The notes: generated from the sequence alone by a model not told the origin. Shown: positions 43,145-52,764, numbered from the stretch's first letter. The stretch is 64,000 bases of DNA from Rhodobacteraceae bacterium 63075 (GCA_003417655.1 QVMW01000005.1:62001-126000), one strand, 5' to 3'. Translations and numbers: made by a program.

Positions 43145-44345
43145 CCTGCGCATAGGCCGCGCCGAGTTTGTCGCGCTGATGGCGATGATGACGGCGATGA
43201 CGGCCTTCTCGATCGACTCCATGCTGCCGGCCCTGCCCGAGATCGCCGCCGAGCTCAGCCCCGATGCGCCCAACGCAGCACAGCTCATCCTGTCCTCCTT
43301 CCTCGTCGGCATGGGGATCGGCACTTTCTTCACCGGCCCGCTCTCCGACGCTTTCGGGCGCAAGCCGGTCATCTATGCCGGCGGGGCGATCTACATCGTC
43401 GCGGCCGTGCTTGCCTGGGCGGCCCAGACGCTCGAGCTGGTTCTGGCGGCGCGTTTCTTGCAAGGCATCGGCATGGCCGGGCCGCGCATCGTCACACTGG
43501 CGATCATCCGCGACCTCTTCGCGGGCCGCCAGATGGCCCGGCTGGTCTCCATCGTCATGATGATCTTCACCCTGGTTCCGGCGGTCGCCCCGCTGCTCGG
43601 CGCTTTCGTGATCGATTTTGCCGGCTGGCGCGGCATCTTCGTCTCCTTCGTGATCTTCTGCGTCGTGGTGCTCACCTGGATGACCTTCCGCCTCGACGAA
43701 ACCCTGCCCCCCGCGCAGCGCCGCCCCTTCATCCCCGCGACGATTCTCGCCGCCCTGCGCGAGATGATGGGCATCGCGATGGTGCGGATCGTGCTGGTGG
43801 TGCAGACGCTCTGCCTCGGCATGCTCTTCGGCGCGCTCAATTCCGTGCAGCCGATCTACGAGGTGACATTCGGACGCGCCGAAACCTTCCCGCTCTGGTT
43901 CGCCATCGTGGCGATCTGCGCGGGCAGCGCCAGCTTCGTGAACGCGCGGCTGGTGGTCCGTGTCGGCATGCGGCGCATGGTGACGGCGACGCTGCTGTCA
44001 CAGCTCTTCCTGTCGCTGGCCATGATCGTGCTGACCTTCCTCGCCCTGCCCGAGACGCTCTATTTCTATCTCTTTGTCTTCTGGCAGTTCACGCTTTTCG
44101 CCATGGCCGGCCTCACGCTGGGCAATCTCAACGCGCTGGCCATGGAGCCGCTGGGCCATATCGCGGGGACGGCGGCCTCGGTGATCGGCGGGGTCTCCAC
44201 CGTCGGCGCGATGCTCTTTGCCGTGCCCATCGGCCTGGCCTTCGACGGCACGCCGCGCCCGGTCGCCATCGGGGTCTTCGTGCTCGTCGTCATCTCGACG
44301 GCGCTGATGCACCCGTTGCACAGGCTCGAGCGGCAGGCAGGCTGA
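43134..44345 (+). CDS. MFS multidrug exporter, Bcr/CflA family
   Basis: A 12-helix major facilitator of 403 residues. The N-terminus MTAFSIDSMLPALPEIAAEL is typical of Bcr/CflA, followed by the loop-2 motif GPLSDAFGRKPVIYAGG and motif C-like RFLQGIGMAGPRIVTLAIIRDLFAG. It is likely a proton-driven drug or metabolite exporter in the inner membrane. It starts inside the end of the channel gene (11-bp overlap) and is the last gene of this plus-strand group. Confidence 0.88.
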   Translation: MSSDLRIGRAEFVALMAMMTAMTAFSIDSMLPALPEIAAELSPDAPNAAQLILSSFLVGMGIGTFFTGPLSDAFGRKPVIYAGGAIYIVAAVLAWAAQTLELVLAARFLQGIGMAGPRIVTLAIIRDLFAGRQMARLVSIVMMIFTLVPAVAPLLGAFVIDFAGWRGIFVSFVIFCVVVLTWMTFRLDETLPPAQRRPFIPATILAALREMMGIAMVRIVLVVQTLCLGMLFGALNSVQPIYEVTFGRAETFPLWFAIVAICAGSASFVNARLVVRVGMRRMVTATLLSQLFLSLAMIVLTFLALPETLYFYLFVFWQFTLFAMAGLTLGNLNALAMEPLGHIAGTAASVIGGVSTVGAMLFAVPIGLAFDGTPRPVAIGVFVLVVISTALMHPLHRLERQAG

Positions 44346-44365
44346 GGGCGGCGCGGCGCGCCGTA

Positions 44366-44827
44366 TCAATCGAGAAGGATCTCGCCGGACAGGGCGGCAA
44401 CGCCGCCAAGGCTCAGGAACATGCCGGCGTCCCTCTTTTCCAGCGAAAGCGTGCCGCGTTCGGGGTGTTCGAGCGTGATCATCCGGTCCGAGAGCTTCGC
44501 GCTGAAGCCGCGCGCGCGCGCTTCGGGCAGGTCGACGATGACGCTGTCGATGCCGCCGTCATCGCTCTTGCGGATCTCGATATCGATGCTGCGCGCACCG
44601 CGCCGGGAGGCGCATTTCAGCGCCAGCGCGATGGAGGCGGGCGCCTTGCGGGCTCCTTCGAGGGCGCATTTCACGCGCATCTGAGCCTCGCTGCGCGTGT
44701 CGAGAAACTCGCCCTGCCCGCTCCATGCACCGATGAACCCGCCCAGCGACAAGGCCGATGCCGGGGCGGCGGCCCCGAGGTGAGCCGCCACGCAAATGAC
44801 GATCGTCATGGCCTTAGTTTTGGGCAT
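44366..44827 (-). CDS. Small exported protein downstream of RND transporter, unknown function
   Basis: A 153-residue protein that I cannot assign. The N-terminus (MPKTKAMTIVICVAAHLGAAAPASA-LS) is a signal peptide. The mature part begins LGGFIGAWSGQGEF and looks like an all-beta domain ending in SLGGVAALSGEILLD, with two cysteines (VKCALEG, LKCASRR). The start at 44827 lies inside the end of the RND gene (14-bp overlap), so translation is coupled. It could be a periplasmic partner of that transporter (inference). Confidence 0.72.
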   Translation of the reverse strand: MPKTKAMTIVICVAAHLGAAAPASALSLGGFIGAWSGQGEFLDTRSEAQMRVKCALEGARKAPASIALALKCASRRGARSIDIEIRKSDDGGIDSVIVDLPEARARGFSAKLSDRMITLEHPERGTLSLEKRDAGMFLSLGGVAALSGEILLD

Positions 44828-46841
44828 TCCGTGGCTCCCTGAAAAGCGCCGGCAAGAGCAGCACATCCGCGAGCCATGCTACGAGAAGCGCGAGGATCAT
44901 CAACCCCCCGAGCGTTTGCAGCCCCGGCAGGCTCGAGAACAGCAGCGGCGAAAACCCGGCGGCCAGGACGATCGTGGTGAGCAGGACCGGCTCGAAGGCT
45001 CGCTCCAGCCCCCGCGAGATGGAGAATTCCTTCGCGCCCCGCGCCGCCCTGCCCGCCCAGAGGATATGCGTCGTGTCATCCACGACAAGGCCGGAGACGA
45101 GGATCATCGCGACGGCGGCGGCCACGTCGATCCACCCCACGGCAAGCCACATGAAGGCGTATATCGCGAAAATCGGCAGAGCGTTGGGCAGGAAGCTCGT
45201 CAGGGCGATCCGCGCGGATTTCATCAGAAGGCCGATCACGAGCGCATGCAGCGCGAAACAGGCAAAAAGGATGTATTGCAGGTTGGTGATGATGGTCAGC
45301 ACCGTCTCGGCGACATTGGAGGGATAGCCCGACACGGTGACAGACCCCGCCTGTGACAGAATGCTCGCGACCCGGTCCTTGACGCCTTCGATCCCGCTCG
45401 CCGTTGCATCGAAGCGGATCGGATAGGGCAGGACATATGTGCCGTCTTCGGACCGAAGGTCAGCGGGCTGCGTGACGTTCCAGCCGGCCCCCGCATAGGC
45501 CTCCACGATCCGTTCCTCCGCCCTTGCCGCGTCCCCCGCAGCCAGCGTGAAGAAGACCGGTGCGATGGCCAGCCCCTCGGCGCTGGCTTGGTCGAAGGCC
45601 CGGGCCGTCTCGCCGTCGGGGATGTTTTCGTGGAAGGTGAAATCCGACGGGGTGGTGAGCGCGATCAGCACACCGGCAGCCATGAGCGCGGCGCTGCCCC
45701 ACCGCAGCGCGCGCTTGCGGTGCGCCAGAACCGCGCGAACGCCACGGCCGAGCGGCTCCGAAACCGCCCGCTGAAGCAACGGCGCTGCGGGGCGCGGGCC
45801 AACGCAATATGGTCCCAGCATCACAACCACGAGCCAGAGGATCGACACGCCCAGCACACCGCTCAGGGCGAGCCGTTCAAGCAAGACGCTGCCTTCGAAA
45901 TAAAGCGAGCCGAAAGCGACCGCCGTGGTGAAACTGGTGATCGTGATCGCCGGCAGGACCGAGCGGAGCGCGGCAAAGCGCCCCTGCCCTTTGCCCGCCG
46001 CGACGTCCCGGGCGCGTTGCAGGTGCAGCATGTTCGCCGTGCCGAGGGTCATGACCACCGTGGGGATGACCGCGTTGAACGGATCGAAGGGGATGCCCAG
46101 AAACCCCATCGCCCCGAAATACCAAAGCCCGCCCAGAAGCGGCGGGAGCATCAGCAGGAATGCACGCCGGATGCTGCCGAAAAACAGCCACAGGGCCAGA
46201 ATGCACAGCAGCACGCTCACCGCCGGCAAATGGGCGTTCTGGGTGCGCAGCTCGCCCTGGATCGTGGTCTCGATCGTCTTCGAACCGATGCTCTGAACGC
46301 AGAGCGCATCGCCCTCTTCACAGCGCGCATGACGGTCCGCGAGCGCAAGATGGTTCCCGCCCTGCACCTGCATGAGCGATGTGCGCAGATCGGGCGACAG
46401 AAGGCTCGGACCGAAGAGCGCCTCGCGCCGCAATTCGGCCAGCGCCGCCAGCGGATCGCCGTCATTGTCGAGCGCGCGTTCGAGCGGGTTGACCCCGCTG
46501 CCCGGCAGGGCCAGCGAAAAGACGGAGACGACCTGCGCGACGCCTTCCTCGAAGTTGAGCTCGAAAACCAGATCCGAGATGGACTCGCCCATGCCCTCCA
46601 GCGTCTCTCCCCGCCAGGTCAGCAGCAGGCTGAGCGGCGGATCCTGCCAAAGCTCCAGCGCCTGCGAGGCCGGCAGCCCGCCGGCTTGCGTGGGCGGCTC
46701 GACGATGGCGATGAACTCGGCTTCATAGGTGAGCTTCGCGGCCCCGAGCAGGCTGACGAGACCGGCGGCGAGGCACAGCGCCGCCACCAGCCAGAAGCGC
46801 GGCTCGAAATGCCGCCGGGCTGCGCGCTCGGGATGCTCCAT
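44814..46841 (-). CDS. RND-superfamily (MMPL-type) transporter
   Basis: An inner-membrane protein of 675 residues with the RND two-half layout: a membrane segment at about 16-36, a periplasmic domain, a helix bundle (about 205-345), a second periplasmic domain (about 395-510) and a second bundle (about 520-670). MMPL/SSD-type motifs are FNAVIPTVVMTLGTANMLHL and VAMILVSGLVVDDTTHILW, the latter with the proton-relay Asp pair. Relatives move hopanoids, lipids or other hydrophobic molecules. It lies between an orphan acyltransferase domain (24-bp gap) and a small exported protein, suggesting one export pathway. Confidence 0.87.
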   Translation of the reverse strand: MEHPERAARRHFEPRFWLVAALCLAAGLVSLLGAAKLTYEAEFIAIVEPPTQAGGLPASQALELWQDPPLSLLLTWRGETLEGMGESISDLVFELNFEEGVAQVVSVFSLALPGSGVNPLERALDNDGDPLAALAELRREALFGPSLLSPDLRTSLMQVQGGNHLALADRHARCEEGDALCVQSIGSKTIETTIQGELRTQNAHLPAVSVLLCILALWLFFGSIRRAFLLMLPPLLGGLWYFGAMGFLGIPFDPFNAVIPTVVMTLGTANMLHLQRARDVAAGKGQGRFAALRSVLPAITITSFTTAVAFGSLYFEGSVLLERLALSGVLGVSILWLVVVMLGPYCVGPRPAAPLLQRAVSEPLGRGVRAVLAHRKRALRWGSAALMAAGVLIALTTPSDFTFHENIPDGETARAFDQASAEGLAIAPVFFTLAAGDAARAEERIVEAYAGAGWNVTQPADLRSEDGTYVLPYPIRFDATASGIEGVKDRVASILSQAGSVTVSGYPSNVAETVLTIITNLQYILFACFALHALVIGLLMKSARIALTSFLPNALPIFAIYAFMWLAVGWIDVAAAVAMILVSGLVVDDTTHILWAGRAARGAKEFSISRGLERAFEPVLLTTIVLAAGFSPLLFSSLPGLQTLGGLMILALLVAWLADVLLLPALFREPRNAQN

Positions 46842-46865
46842 CAGGCCAGATCGGCCCCGCGCGCC

Positions 46866-47750
46866 TCATTCCGCAGCCGCATCCGCCGCTCCTTCGAAGC
46901 CGGAATAGTCATCAAGCCCCGCGCCGGAGGCCAGCAGCTTGTTGAGCTGGGCCGCAAACCGCGCGGCCGGTGCGCCGTCGATGCTGGTGTGGTCCACCGT
47001 CATGGTCAGATTGACGAACTCGGCCGCTTCCGGCGCGCCCATCTTGTCGGGCACGAAGCCCTTGTCGATCGTGCCCACCGTCACCGTCAGCGGCCAGGAG
47101 CCGACGGGCATGCCCCAGCCGCGAATCCCGGCCTTGGCGAACATGCCGACAGCCGTCACGTTCACGGTGCCCATGGTGCGCTTGCGAAACAGCGGATCGC
47201 GGCGCATCTTCCACCAGACGGGCTTGCGCAGAAGCCGCGGAAGCGCCGCGAGCATGGAGGCGCGCCGCGATTTGCTGTCATCGCCGAGGGAAATGCCATC
47301 GAACGGGGCTTTCTGGGCCGCGCGGATCGTGTCGTGAATCTCGCGCAGGCTCATCCGGTTGGCCGAGCGCAGCACGAGCGAGGCCGGCACCGTCGTATGC
47401 GCGTCCACGCGCCGCTCCACGGCCGTGGACAGGTCGACATCGGAGAACAGCACCAGCTTGCGCTTGCGGCGGATGGCATGCACGCCGGGGTTCTGCGCGG
47501 CGGCGCGGGAGACGCAGTAGACGATATAGGCCGTCATCGAGGGCGGCGTGCCGCCGCGCGCCCGGATCTCGGCGAACCGCGCACGCACGCCGGTGATGGG
47601 GCATTGCAGCAGCCCGTGCACCTTGGGGACCTTGTGGCCCTCGTAGACGGCGTCGATCACGACATCGCGAAACCGCGGAATCGGCTTGAGCACATGGGCG
47701 TCCCCGCCCGATCCGTGTATCTCTTCTGTCAGGGTCTCTTTGGTCTTCAT
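46866..47750 (-). CDS. 2-oxoacid dehydrogenase E2-type acyltransferase domain protein (no lipoyl domain)
   Basis: A 294-residue protein made only of the chloramphenicol acetyltransferase-like catalytic domain of E2 enzymes. The active-site block is LTMTVDHTSIDGAPAARFAAQL (normally DHRxxDG), with Asp and His in place. FADI-like segments and VGTIDKGFV fit the fold. Lipoyl and E1/E3-binding domains are missing, so it does not belong to a dehydrogenase complex. The start may be 47750 (MKTKET) or 47780; neither ribosome site is strong. It heads the operon with the RND transporter and may acylate the exported compound (inference). Confidence 0.82.
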   Translation of the reverse strand: MKTKETLTEEIHGSGGDAHVLKPIPRFRDVVIDAVYEGHKVPKVHGLLQCPITGVRARFAEIRARGGTPPSMTAYIVYCVSRAAAQNPGVHAIRRKRKLVLFSDVDLSTAVERRVDAHTTVPASLVLRSANRMSLREIHDTIRAAQKAPFDGISLGDDSKSRRASMLAALPRLLRKPVWWKMRRDPLFRKRTMGTVNVTAVGMFAKAGIRGWGMPVGSWPLTVTVGTIDKGFVPDKMGAPEAAEFVNLTMTVDHTSIDGAPAARFAAQLNKLLASGAGLDDYSGFEGAADAAAE

Positions 47751-47780
47751 GTCCGGCCAATGCTGTGAGCTTCGCACCAT

Positions 47781-48233
47781 ATTGATGATCCGATGGCGGC
47801 TTGTCCAGCATGGCCCGCGCCCCGGATGCGAAAAGCCCGGGCCGGGGCTCTGTCAGTGCGTTTCGAGTGGCACGCGCAATGGCAGCTTCGAACGCGAAGT
47901 GGCACCCCAAGAAAGATTCGAATGCAAGCTTTGCGCGAGGGGGGAAACGCATACTCCGGTTAATTCAGAACCGGGGCCGGAATAGCACCGAAGGTGCCCG
48001 GCCCCTCGCCAGACCGCCCGCACGGGCTGGCGACTGGTGAGGCTTGGCGCATCTCTCAGATGTATTTCGGATGTGGCAGGGATAAAGTGCTGCTGCCCCG
48101 GCGGCGGATCGCCACCCCGCGGTCCGGCGAGGGGCCGTCCTGCGACCGTTCCAGAACCGGAGCCGAATTTGGGCAGCGCAGGATAGGCAGCAGTTTCCTC
48201 CATGCACCCTGCCCCGCTCTCGTTTCGCGCCCC
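47781..48233. other. 453-bp intergenic region holding repeat copy B
   Basis: No credible ORF. It contains repeat copy B (47971-48137). The left part must hold the promoter of the acyltransferase-RND operon; I see no clear hexamers. The right 96 bases before the isocitrate dehydrogenase stop show nothing that I recognise. Confidence 0.55.
47971..48137 (+). repeat. Dispersed intergenic repeat, copy B
   Basis: Shares with copy A the opening GGGCCGGAATAGCACCGAAG hairpin block, the CCAGACCGCCCGCACGGGCT block, the GGTGAGGCTTGGCGCATC block and the closing GGATCGCCACCCCGCGGTC block, in the same order and spacing except for the palindromic insertion found only in copy A. Confidence 0.8.
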
Positions 48234-50438
48234 TCAGCCGATGATCGCGTTGAGCGTCGCGCTCGGGCGCATGACCTTGGCCAGCTTGTCCTCGTCGGGG
48301 TGATAATAGCCGCCCGTGTCGGCCGGCTCCCCCTGCGCCGCGGCCAGCTCGGAGGTGATCTTCTCCTCGCCCTCGGCCAGCGCCTTGGCGAGCGGCGCGA
48401 ACTCGGCCGCCAGCTCGGCATCATCCGATTGCGCCGCCAGCGCCTCGGCCCAGTAGCGGGCGAACCAATAGTGGCTGTCGCGGTTGTCCGGCTCACCGAC
48501 CTTGCGCGAGGGGCTGCGGCCATTGTCGAGAATGCCCTGCGTGGCCTCCTCGACCGCCTCGCCCAGCACGCGGGCCTTGTCGTTGCCGCGCGCATCGGCG
48601 AGGAACTTGAAGCTCTCGCCGAGCGCGCAGAACTCGCCGAGGCTGTCCCAGCGCAGGTGATTCTCGGCGTCGAGCTGCTGAACGTGCTTGGGCGCGGAGC
48701 CGCCCGCCCCCGTCTCGAAGAGCCCGCCGCCATTCATCAGCTTGACGATGGAGAGCATCTTGGCCGAGGTGGCCAGCTCGAGGATCGGGAAGAGGTCGGT
48801 CAGGTAGTCGCGCAGCACGTTGCCGGTGATGGCGATGGTGTTCTCGCCCCTGGTGATCGTCTCCAGCGAGGCGCGCGTGGCCGCGCGGGGGGCCATGATC
48901 TCGAACTTGTCCGCCACGCCGCGTGCCTCGAGGATCGGCTTGACATAGGCGATGAGCTCGGCGTCATGGGCGCGGGTCTCGTCGAGCCAGAAGATCGCGC
49001 GGTAGCCCGTGGCCTTCTGGCGCGCGATGGCCAGGTCCACCCAGTCCTCGATCGGGGCCTTGCGCGCCGAGGCGGAGCGCCAGATATCGCCCTTTTCGAC
49101 CTCATGCTCGTGCAGCACCGTGCCGTCATCGAGGATCATCTTGACGCTCCCGGCCTCGGGGATCTCGAAGGTCGTCGGGTGCGAGCCGTATTCCTCGGCC
49201 TTCTGGGCCATCAGCCCGAGATTCTGGACGGTTCCGGCGGTGGCCGGGTTGAGCGCCCCATGGGCCTTGAAGAACTCGATCGCCTCGTCATAGACGGGCG
49301 CATAGGAGCTGTCGGGGATGACGCAGACGGCGTCATGCTGCTTGTCGTCCGGGCCCCAGCCCTTGCCGCCCGCGCGGATGAGGGCCGGCATGGAAGCGTC
49401 GATGATCACGTCCGAGGGGACGTGCAGGTTGGTGACGCCATTGTCGCTGTCGACCATGTACATCGGCGGGCGCTCTTTCGTCACAGCCTCGATATCGGCG
49501 AGGATTTCCTTTTCGCCTTCGAGCTTGTTCAGCACCGTCTCGAGCCCGGCATTGGGATTCACGCCCAGCTCTTCGAGCTTGGCTGCGTGCTTTTCGAAGA
49601 CGGGTTTCAGCCATTCGCGGACCGCATGGCCGAAGATGATCGGGTCGGAGACCTTCATCATCGTCGCCTTCATGTGCAGCGAGAAGAGCACGCCTTCTTT
49701 CTTCGTCTTCTCGATCTCCTCGGCGAGGAAACCGCTCAGCGCCTGCGCCGACATGTATGTCGCATCGACAACCGTGCCGGCCGGGTAGCTCAGCGCCTCC
49801 TTGAGCAGGGTTTCGCCCTGCGCCGTCTCCAGCACGATCTTCGCACCGGTTTGCTTGTCCAGCGTGGCCGAGGCCTCGTTGGAGTAGAAATCACCGCCCG
49901 ACATGGAGGCAACGCGCGTCTTGCTGTCCTTGGTCCACTCTCCCATGCGATGCGGGTTGCTCTGGGCGAATTTCTTGACGGCGGCGGCGGCGCGGCGGTC
50001 GGAATTGCCCTCGCGCAGAACCGGGTTCACCGCCGAGCCCTTGAGCGTGTCATAGCGCGCACGCGCTTCCTTCTCGGCGTCTGTCTCGGGGCTCTCGGGA
50101 TAGTCCGGGATGTCGAAGCCCTGCGCCTGCAACTCTTCGATCGCCTCGACGAGCTGCGGAACGGAGGCCGAGATGTTGGGCAGCTTGATGACATTGGCCT
50201 CGGGGGTCTTCACCAGCGCGCCCAGCTCGGCCAGGTCGTCGGTGATCCGCTTGTCGGCGGGGAGCTTCTCGGGGAAGGTGGCGAGGATACGGCCGGCCAG
50301 CGAGATATCCTTGGTTCCCACGGTGATCCCGGCGGCGGAGGCAAAGCGCTGGATGATCGGCAAGAGCGAGGCGCTGGCGCGCTCGGGGGCTTCGTCGACC
50401 TTGGTATAGATGATGTCGGGCGTGTTGGATGCGGCCAT
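48234..50438 (-). CDS. icd: Isocitrate dehydrogenase, NADP-dependent, monomeric type
   Basis: TCA-cycle enzyme converting isocitrate to 2-oxoglutarate (734 residues, the length of monomeric IDH). Landmarks are [122 protein letters not shown], and the C-terminal [26 protein letters not shown]. The start at 50438 follows AGAGAGGAAC. It is monocistronic. Confidence 0.96.
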   Translation of the reverse strand: MAASNTPDIIYTKVDEAPERASASLLPIIQRFASAAGITVGTKDISLAGRILATFPEKLPADKRITDDLAELGALVKTPEANVIKLPNISASVPQLVEAIEELQAQGFDIPDYPESPETDAEKEARARYDTLKGSAVNPVLREGNSDRRAAAAVKKFAQSNPHRMGEWTKDSKTRVASMSGGDFYSNEASATLDKQTGAKIVLETAQGETLLKEALSYPAGTVVDATYMSAQALSGFLAEEIEKTKKEGVLFSLHMKATMMKVSDPIIFGHAVREWLKPVFEKHAAKLEELGVNPNAGLETVLNKLEGEKEILADIEAVTKERPPMYMVDSDNGVTNLHVPSDVIIDASMPALIRAGGKGWGPDDKQHDAVCVIPDSSYAPVYDEAIEFFKAHGALNPATAGTVQNLGLMAQKAEEYGSHPTTFEIPEAGSVKMILDDGTVLHEHEVEKGDIWRSASARKAPIEDWVDLAIARQKATGYRAIFWLDETRAHDAELIAYVKPILEARGVADKFEIMAPRAATRASLETITRGENTIAITGNVLRDYLTDLFPILELATSAKMLSIVKLMNGGGLFETGAGGSAPKHVQQLDAENHLRWDSLGEFCALGESFKFLADARGNDKARVLGEAVEEATQGILDNGRSPSRKVGEPDNRDSHYWFARYWAEALAAQSDDAELAAEFAPLAKALAEGEEKITSELAAAQGEPADTGGYYHPDEDKLAKVMRPSATLNAIIG

Positions 50439-50559
50439 GGGATGTTCCTCTCTGGCGGTTTGGCAGGGATTTGCCCGCGTCATAGCCTATTCCTGGCGTC
50501 AATGAAAGTCGGTATGCGAAAGTATACTGAATTTTCTTGACCGCCGCGGGCATGGCATG

Positions 50560-50581
50560 TTCGGTGCTGTTCCGGCCCCGG
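50560..50581 (-). repeat. Dispersed intergenic repeat, partial copy C
   Basis: The minus strand reads CCGGGGCCGGAACAGCACCG then AA, matching the first 22 bases of copies A and B with one change (T to C). Only the opening block is kept; the rest of the repeat is not visible. It lies between the isocitrate dehydrogenase start and the amidotransferase stop. Confidence 0.6.
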
Positions 50582-50632
50582 TCATGCATTGGCAGGACTC
50601 TTCGGAGCCTAAGCCACCGCGCCGCCGCCCTG

Positions 50633-51430
50633 TCATGCCACCAGCGCACCCTGCCTGCGAGGCGCAAAGGCCGCCTTTCTCAAACTCTCGCCTTCAAAGA
50701 TCAGCACGCTGCCGCTCTCCTGCGCGACCCAGCCCTCTTCTCCGTCCGCCGGCGGCTCGGAGACGACGGCCCAGCCACCCCGGCGCGCGCTCCAGCGGTG
50801 ATAGAGCGTCGGCGCGCGCCCGTCAGAGGCGTAGCGGAAGGCATGAAGCCGCGCGCCATCGGTCAGCGCCGCGGCGAAGCGCATATGCGGCCCCTGCCCC
50901 TCGGCGCGCGCCAGCGCCTCCAACTCCCCCACGGCAAATGCCATCGCCGCCACGGGATCGGCCTCGAGCCCCGCGCCGGCGGCGATGAGAAACAGCGCTT
51001 CGCTGTCCGTCGCCCCCTTGCGCTCGCCATAGAGCGCATCGTCGATCATCATGTCCGCGCGCTTGCGAAACCGCTCGAAGCCGCCCACCTGCCCGTTATG
51101 CATGAAGCTCCAGCGCCCGAGCGCGAAGGGATGACAATTGTTCCGGCTGATCGCCGTTCCGGTGGAGGCGCGCACATGGGCGAGGAAGGCATGGGCTTTC
51201 ACCTGCCTGCACAGCGCCTTCAGGTTCGGATCGGACCAGGCCGGGAAGACATCGCGGTAAAGCCCCGGCTCGGGGCGCGCGTGATACCAGGCCAGCCCGA
51301 ACCCGTCGCCATTGATCGCCGTCTTGCACTCCTCCGCCGCCCGGCTCTGCACGAGCAGCGAATGCTGCGGGGCGGTCACGAGGTCTTCCAGGAAGATCGG
51401 CTTGCCGAGATAGGCCGCCCAGCGGCACAT
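50633..51430 (-). CDS. Class II glutamine amidotransferase (YafJ-like)
   Basis: An N-terminal nucleophile amidotransferase of 265 residues. Cys2 follows the initiator (MCRWAAYLG), which becomes the catalytic N-terminus. INGDGFGLAWY, AFLAHVRASTGTAISRNNCHPFALGRWSFMHNGQVGGF and GATDSEALFLI are the glutaminase-domain motifs. There is no synthase domain, as in E. coli YafJ and EgtC. The acceptor substrate is unknown. The start overlaps the stop of the upstream small gene by one base (TGATG), so the two are coupled. Confidence 0.9.
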   Translation of the reverse strand: MCRWAAYLGKPIFLEDLVTAPQHSLLVQSRAAEECKTAINGDGFGLAWYHARPEPGLYRDVFPAWSDPNLKALCRQVKAHAFLAHVRASTGTAISRNNCHPFALGRWSFMHNGQVGGFERFRKRADMMIDDALYGERKGATDSEALFLIAAGAGLEADPVAAMAFAVGELEALARAEGQGPHMRFAAALTDGARLHAFRYASDGRAPTLYHRWSARRGGWAVVSEPPADGEEGWVAQESGSVLIFEGESLRKAAFAPRRQGALVA

Positions 51431-51636
51431 CAGCGCCCCCTGCCTTGCGTGCGCTCGTAAAGCCGCGCGATGATCCGGCTGCCGGTTTTCTCGAAGGCCG
51501 CCGGGATGAGCGCATGCACCAGCGCCGCACCGGCCGCCGCGCCCAGCCAGAAGGCGAACCAGAGCGCAAAGCGCATATGCTCGAAATAGCTCTCGTCCAC
51601 CGAGGCGGGATGATTGAGGAAAATGCGTGAAAACAT
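51430..51636 (-). CDS. Small membrane protein, DUF6356-like
   Basis: A 68-residue protein, MFSRIFLNHPASVDESYFEHMRFALWFAFWLGAAAGAALVHALIPAAFEKTGSRIIARLYERTQG. One long hydrophobic segment (about 22-46) with a polar tail resembles small DUF6356 proteins that I know from Rhodobacterales; this is recall, not a search. The start at 51636 has a GGAGAGA ribosome site; a longer frame to 51687 lacks one. It is translationally coupled to the amidotransferase. Function unknown. Confidence 0.75.
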   Translation of the reverse strand: MFSRIFLNHPASVDESYFEHMRFALWFAFWLGAAAGAALVHALIPAAFEKTGSRIIARLYERTQGRGR

Positions 51637-51752
51637 GGCGTCTCTCCTTGACCTGTTCGCGCAGAGCCTATAGCAGACGCGCTGCAAAAACGTCCCAATC
51701 TCGCGCTAATACGCCCTCGACATGGGAAGAAATCTCAGGCAAATAACATTGC

Positions 51753-52208
51753 ATGGGACCAGATCAAACAGACCGCAAGATCCTCCGACAGCTTCAGCGC
51801 AATGCCGACACCTCGCTCGATGCGCTCAGCGAGCAGGTCGGCCTCTCGCGCAATGCCTGCTGGCGGCGCATCAAGCGCATGGAGGAAAGCGGCCTGATCA
51901 AGTCCCGCGTCGCCCTGCTCGACGCGGCCCGGCTTGGTTTGTCGCTCACGGTCTTCATACAGGTCCGCGCCGCCCGGCACAGCGCCGAGTGGTCCGCCCG
52001 CTTCGCAAGCGTCACGCGCGCCCTGCCCCAGATCACCGGGGTTTACCGCATGTCAGGTGATCTGGACTATCTCATCCGCGCGGCGGTGGCCGACATGGTC
52101 GATTACGACCGGCTCTACCAGAAACTCATCTCCCAAGTTGACATGGCCGACGTCTCTGCCAGCTTCGTCATGGAAGACATCAAGCACACGACCGAATTGC
52201 CGCTCTGA
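51753..52208 (+). CDS. Lrp/AsnC-family transcriptional regulator
   Basis: A 151-residue regulator. The helix-turn-helix (about 5-60) reads DQTDRKILRQLQRNADTSLDALSEQVGLSRNACWRRIKRMEESGLI. The RAM/AsnC ligand-binding domain (about 68-145) includes ITGVYRMSGDLDYLIRAAVADMVDYDRLY. It is 10 bp before an SMR pump gene, which it may regulate. Confidence 0.92.
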   Translation: MGPDQTDRKILRQLQRNADTSLDALSEQVGLSRNACWRRIKRMEESGLIKSRVALLDAARLGLSLTVFIQVRAARHSAEWSARFASVTRALPQITGVYRMSGDLDYLIRAAVADMVDYDRLYQKLISQVDMADVSASFVMEDIKHTTELPL

Positions 52209-52218
52209 AAGGCCGCCG

Positions 52219-52548
52219 ATGCACTATCTTTATCTCTTCTTCGCCGTGCTCTTCGAGACGATCGGCACCTCCGCGCTGCAAGCCAGTCAGCAGTTCACAC
52301 GGCTCTGGCCCTCGGTGACTGTGGTCATCGCCTATGCGCTGAGCTTCTACCTGCTGTCGCTGACGCTCCGCTTCATGCCCGTCGGCGTGGTCTATGCCCT
52401 CTGGTCGGGGCTCGGCATCGTCTTCATCGCGATCATCGGCTTTGCCGTCTTCGGCCAGCGCCTCGACGCCCCCGCCGTCCTCGGCCTGTCGCTCATCATC
52501 ACCGGAATCATCGTGATCCAGCTCTTCTCGAACGCTACGCCGCATTGA
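52219..52548 (+). CDS. SMR-family multidrug exporter
   Basis: A four-helix small multidrug resistance protein (109 residues). The proton- and drug-binding glutamate is Glu13 (LFFAVLFETIGTSALQAS). Other motifs are YALSFYLLSLTLRFMPVGVVYALWSGLGIV and GLSLIITGIIVIQLFS. It works as an antiparallel dimer in the inner membrane. It is co-directional with the Lrp-type gene just upstream. Confidence 0.92.
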   Translation: MHYLYLFFAVLFETIGTSALQASQQFTRLWPSVTVVIAYALSFYLLSLTLRFMPVGVVYALWSGLGIVFIAIIGFAVFGQRLDAPAVLGLSLIITGIIVIQLFSNATPH

Positions 52549-52577
52549 CGCAAAGCAGGATGGGAGGACTCCAGACA

Positions 52578-52631
52578 TTCGCTGCAAAACGCGCCGAGGT
52601 CAGCAATGCGGGACGGAGCTGCCGTTGGATA
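52578..52631 (+). repeat. Left islet-edge sequence sharing words with right edge
   Basis: Contains CTGCAAA, CGCCGAGGTC and GAGCTGCCGTTGG. The same words occur at 54029-54060 in a rotated order. They may be remnants of one intergenic repeat family at both sides of the low-GC gene. Confidence 0.4.
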
Positions 52632-52764
52632 TTACTTTATCAACGGCTGCTGTTCAAATGCAGCACTTGCAACCGGCGTACCTCCGAAGGGAAGCAGGTG
52701 GCAATTTGTCTGAGTGATGCATATAGAAGTTGGTGAGCTTAAAGCCGATTTTTATAGGATGGCC

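Noticed and set aside
46866..47750. Bona fide E2 subunit of a 2-oxoacid dehydrogenase
   Set aside because: There are no lipoyl or peripheral subunit-binding domains and no E1/E3 genes alongside.
45588..47768. 726-codon open frame on the plus strand
   Set aside because: Antisense to the RND transporter and acyltransferase genes, and rich in Arg, His and Gln as for other shadows.
47994..50540. 848-codon open frame on the plus strand
   Set aside because: It is antisense to the well-supported monomeric isocitrate dehydrogenase; long antisense frames are expected in high-GC genes and the translation is Arg/Gly/His-rich with no domain.
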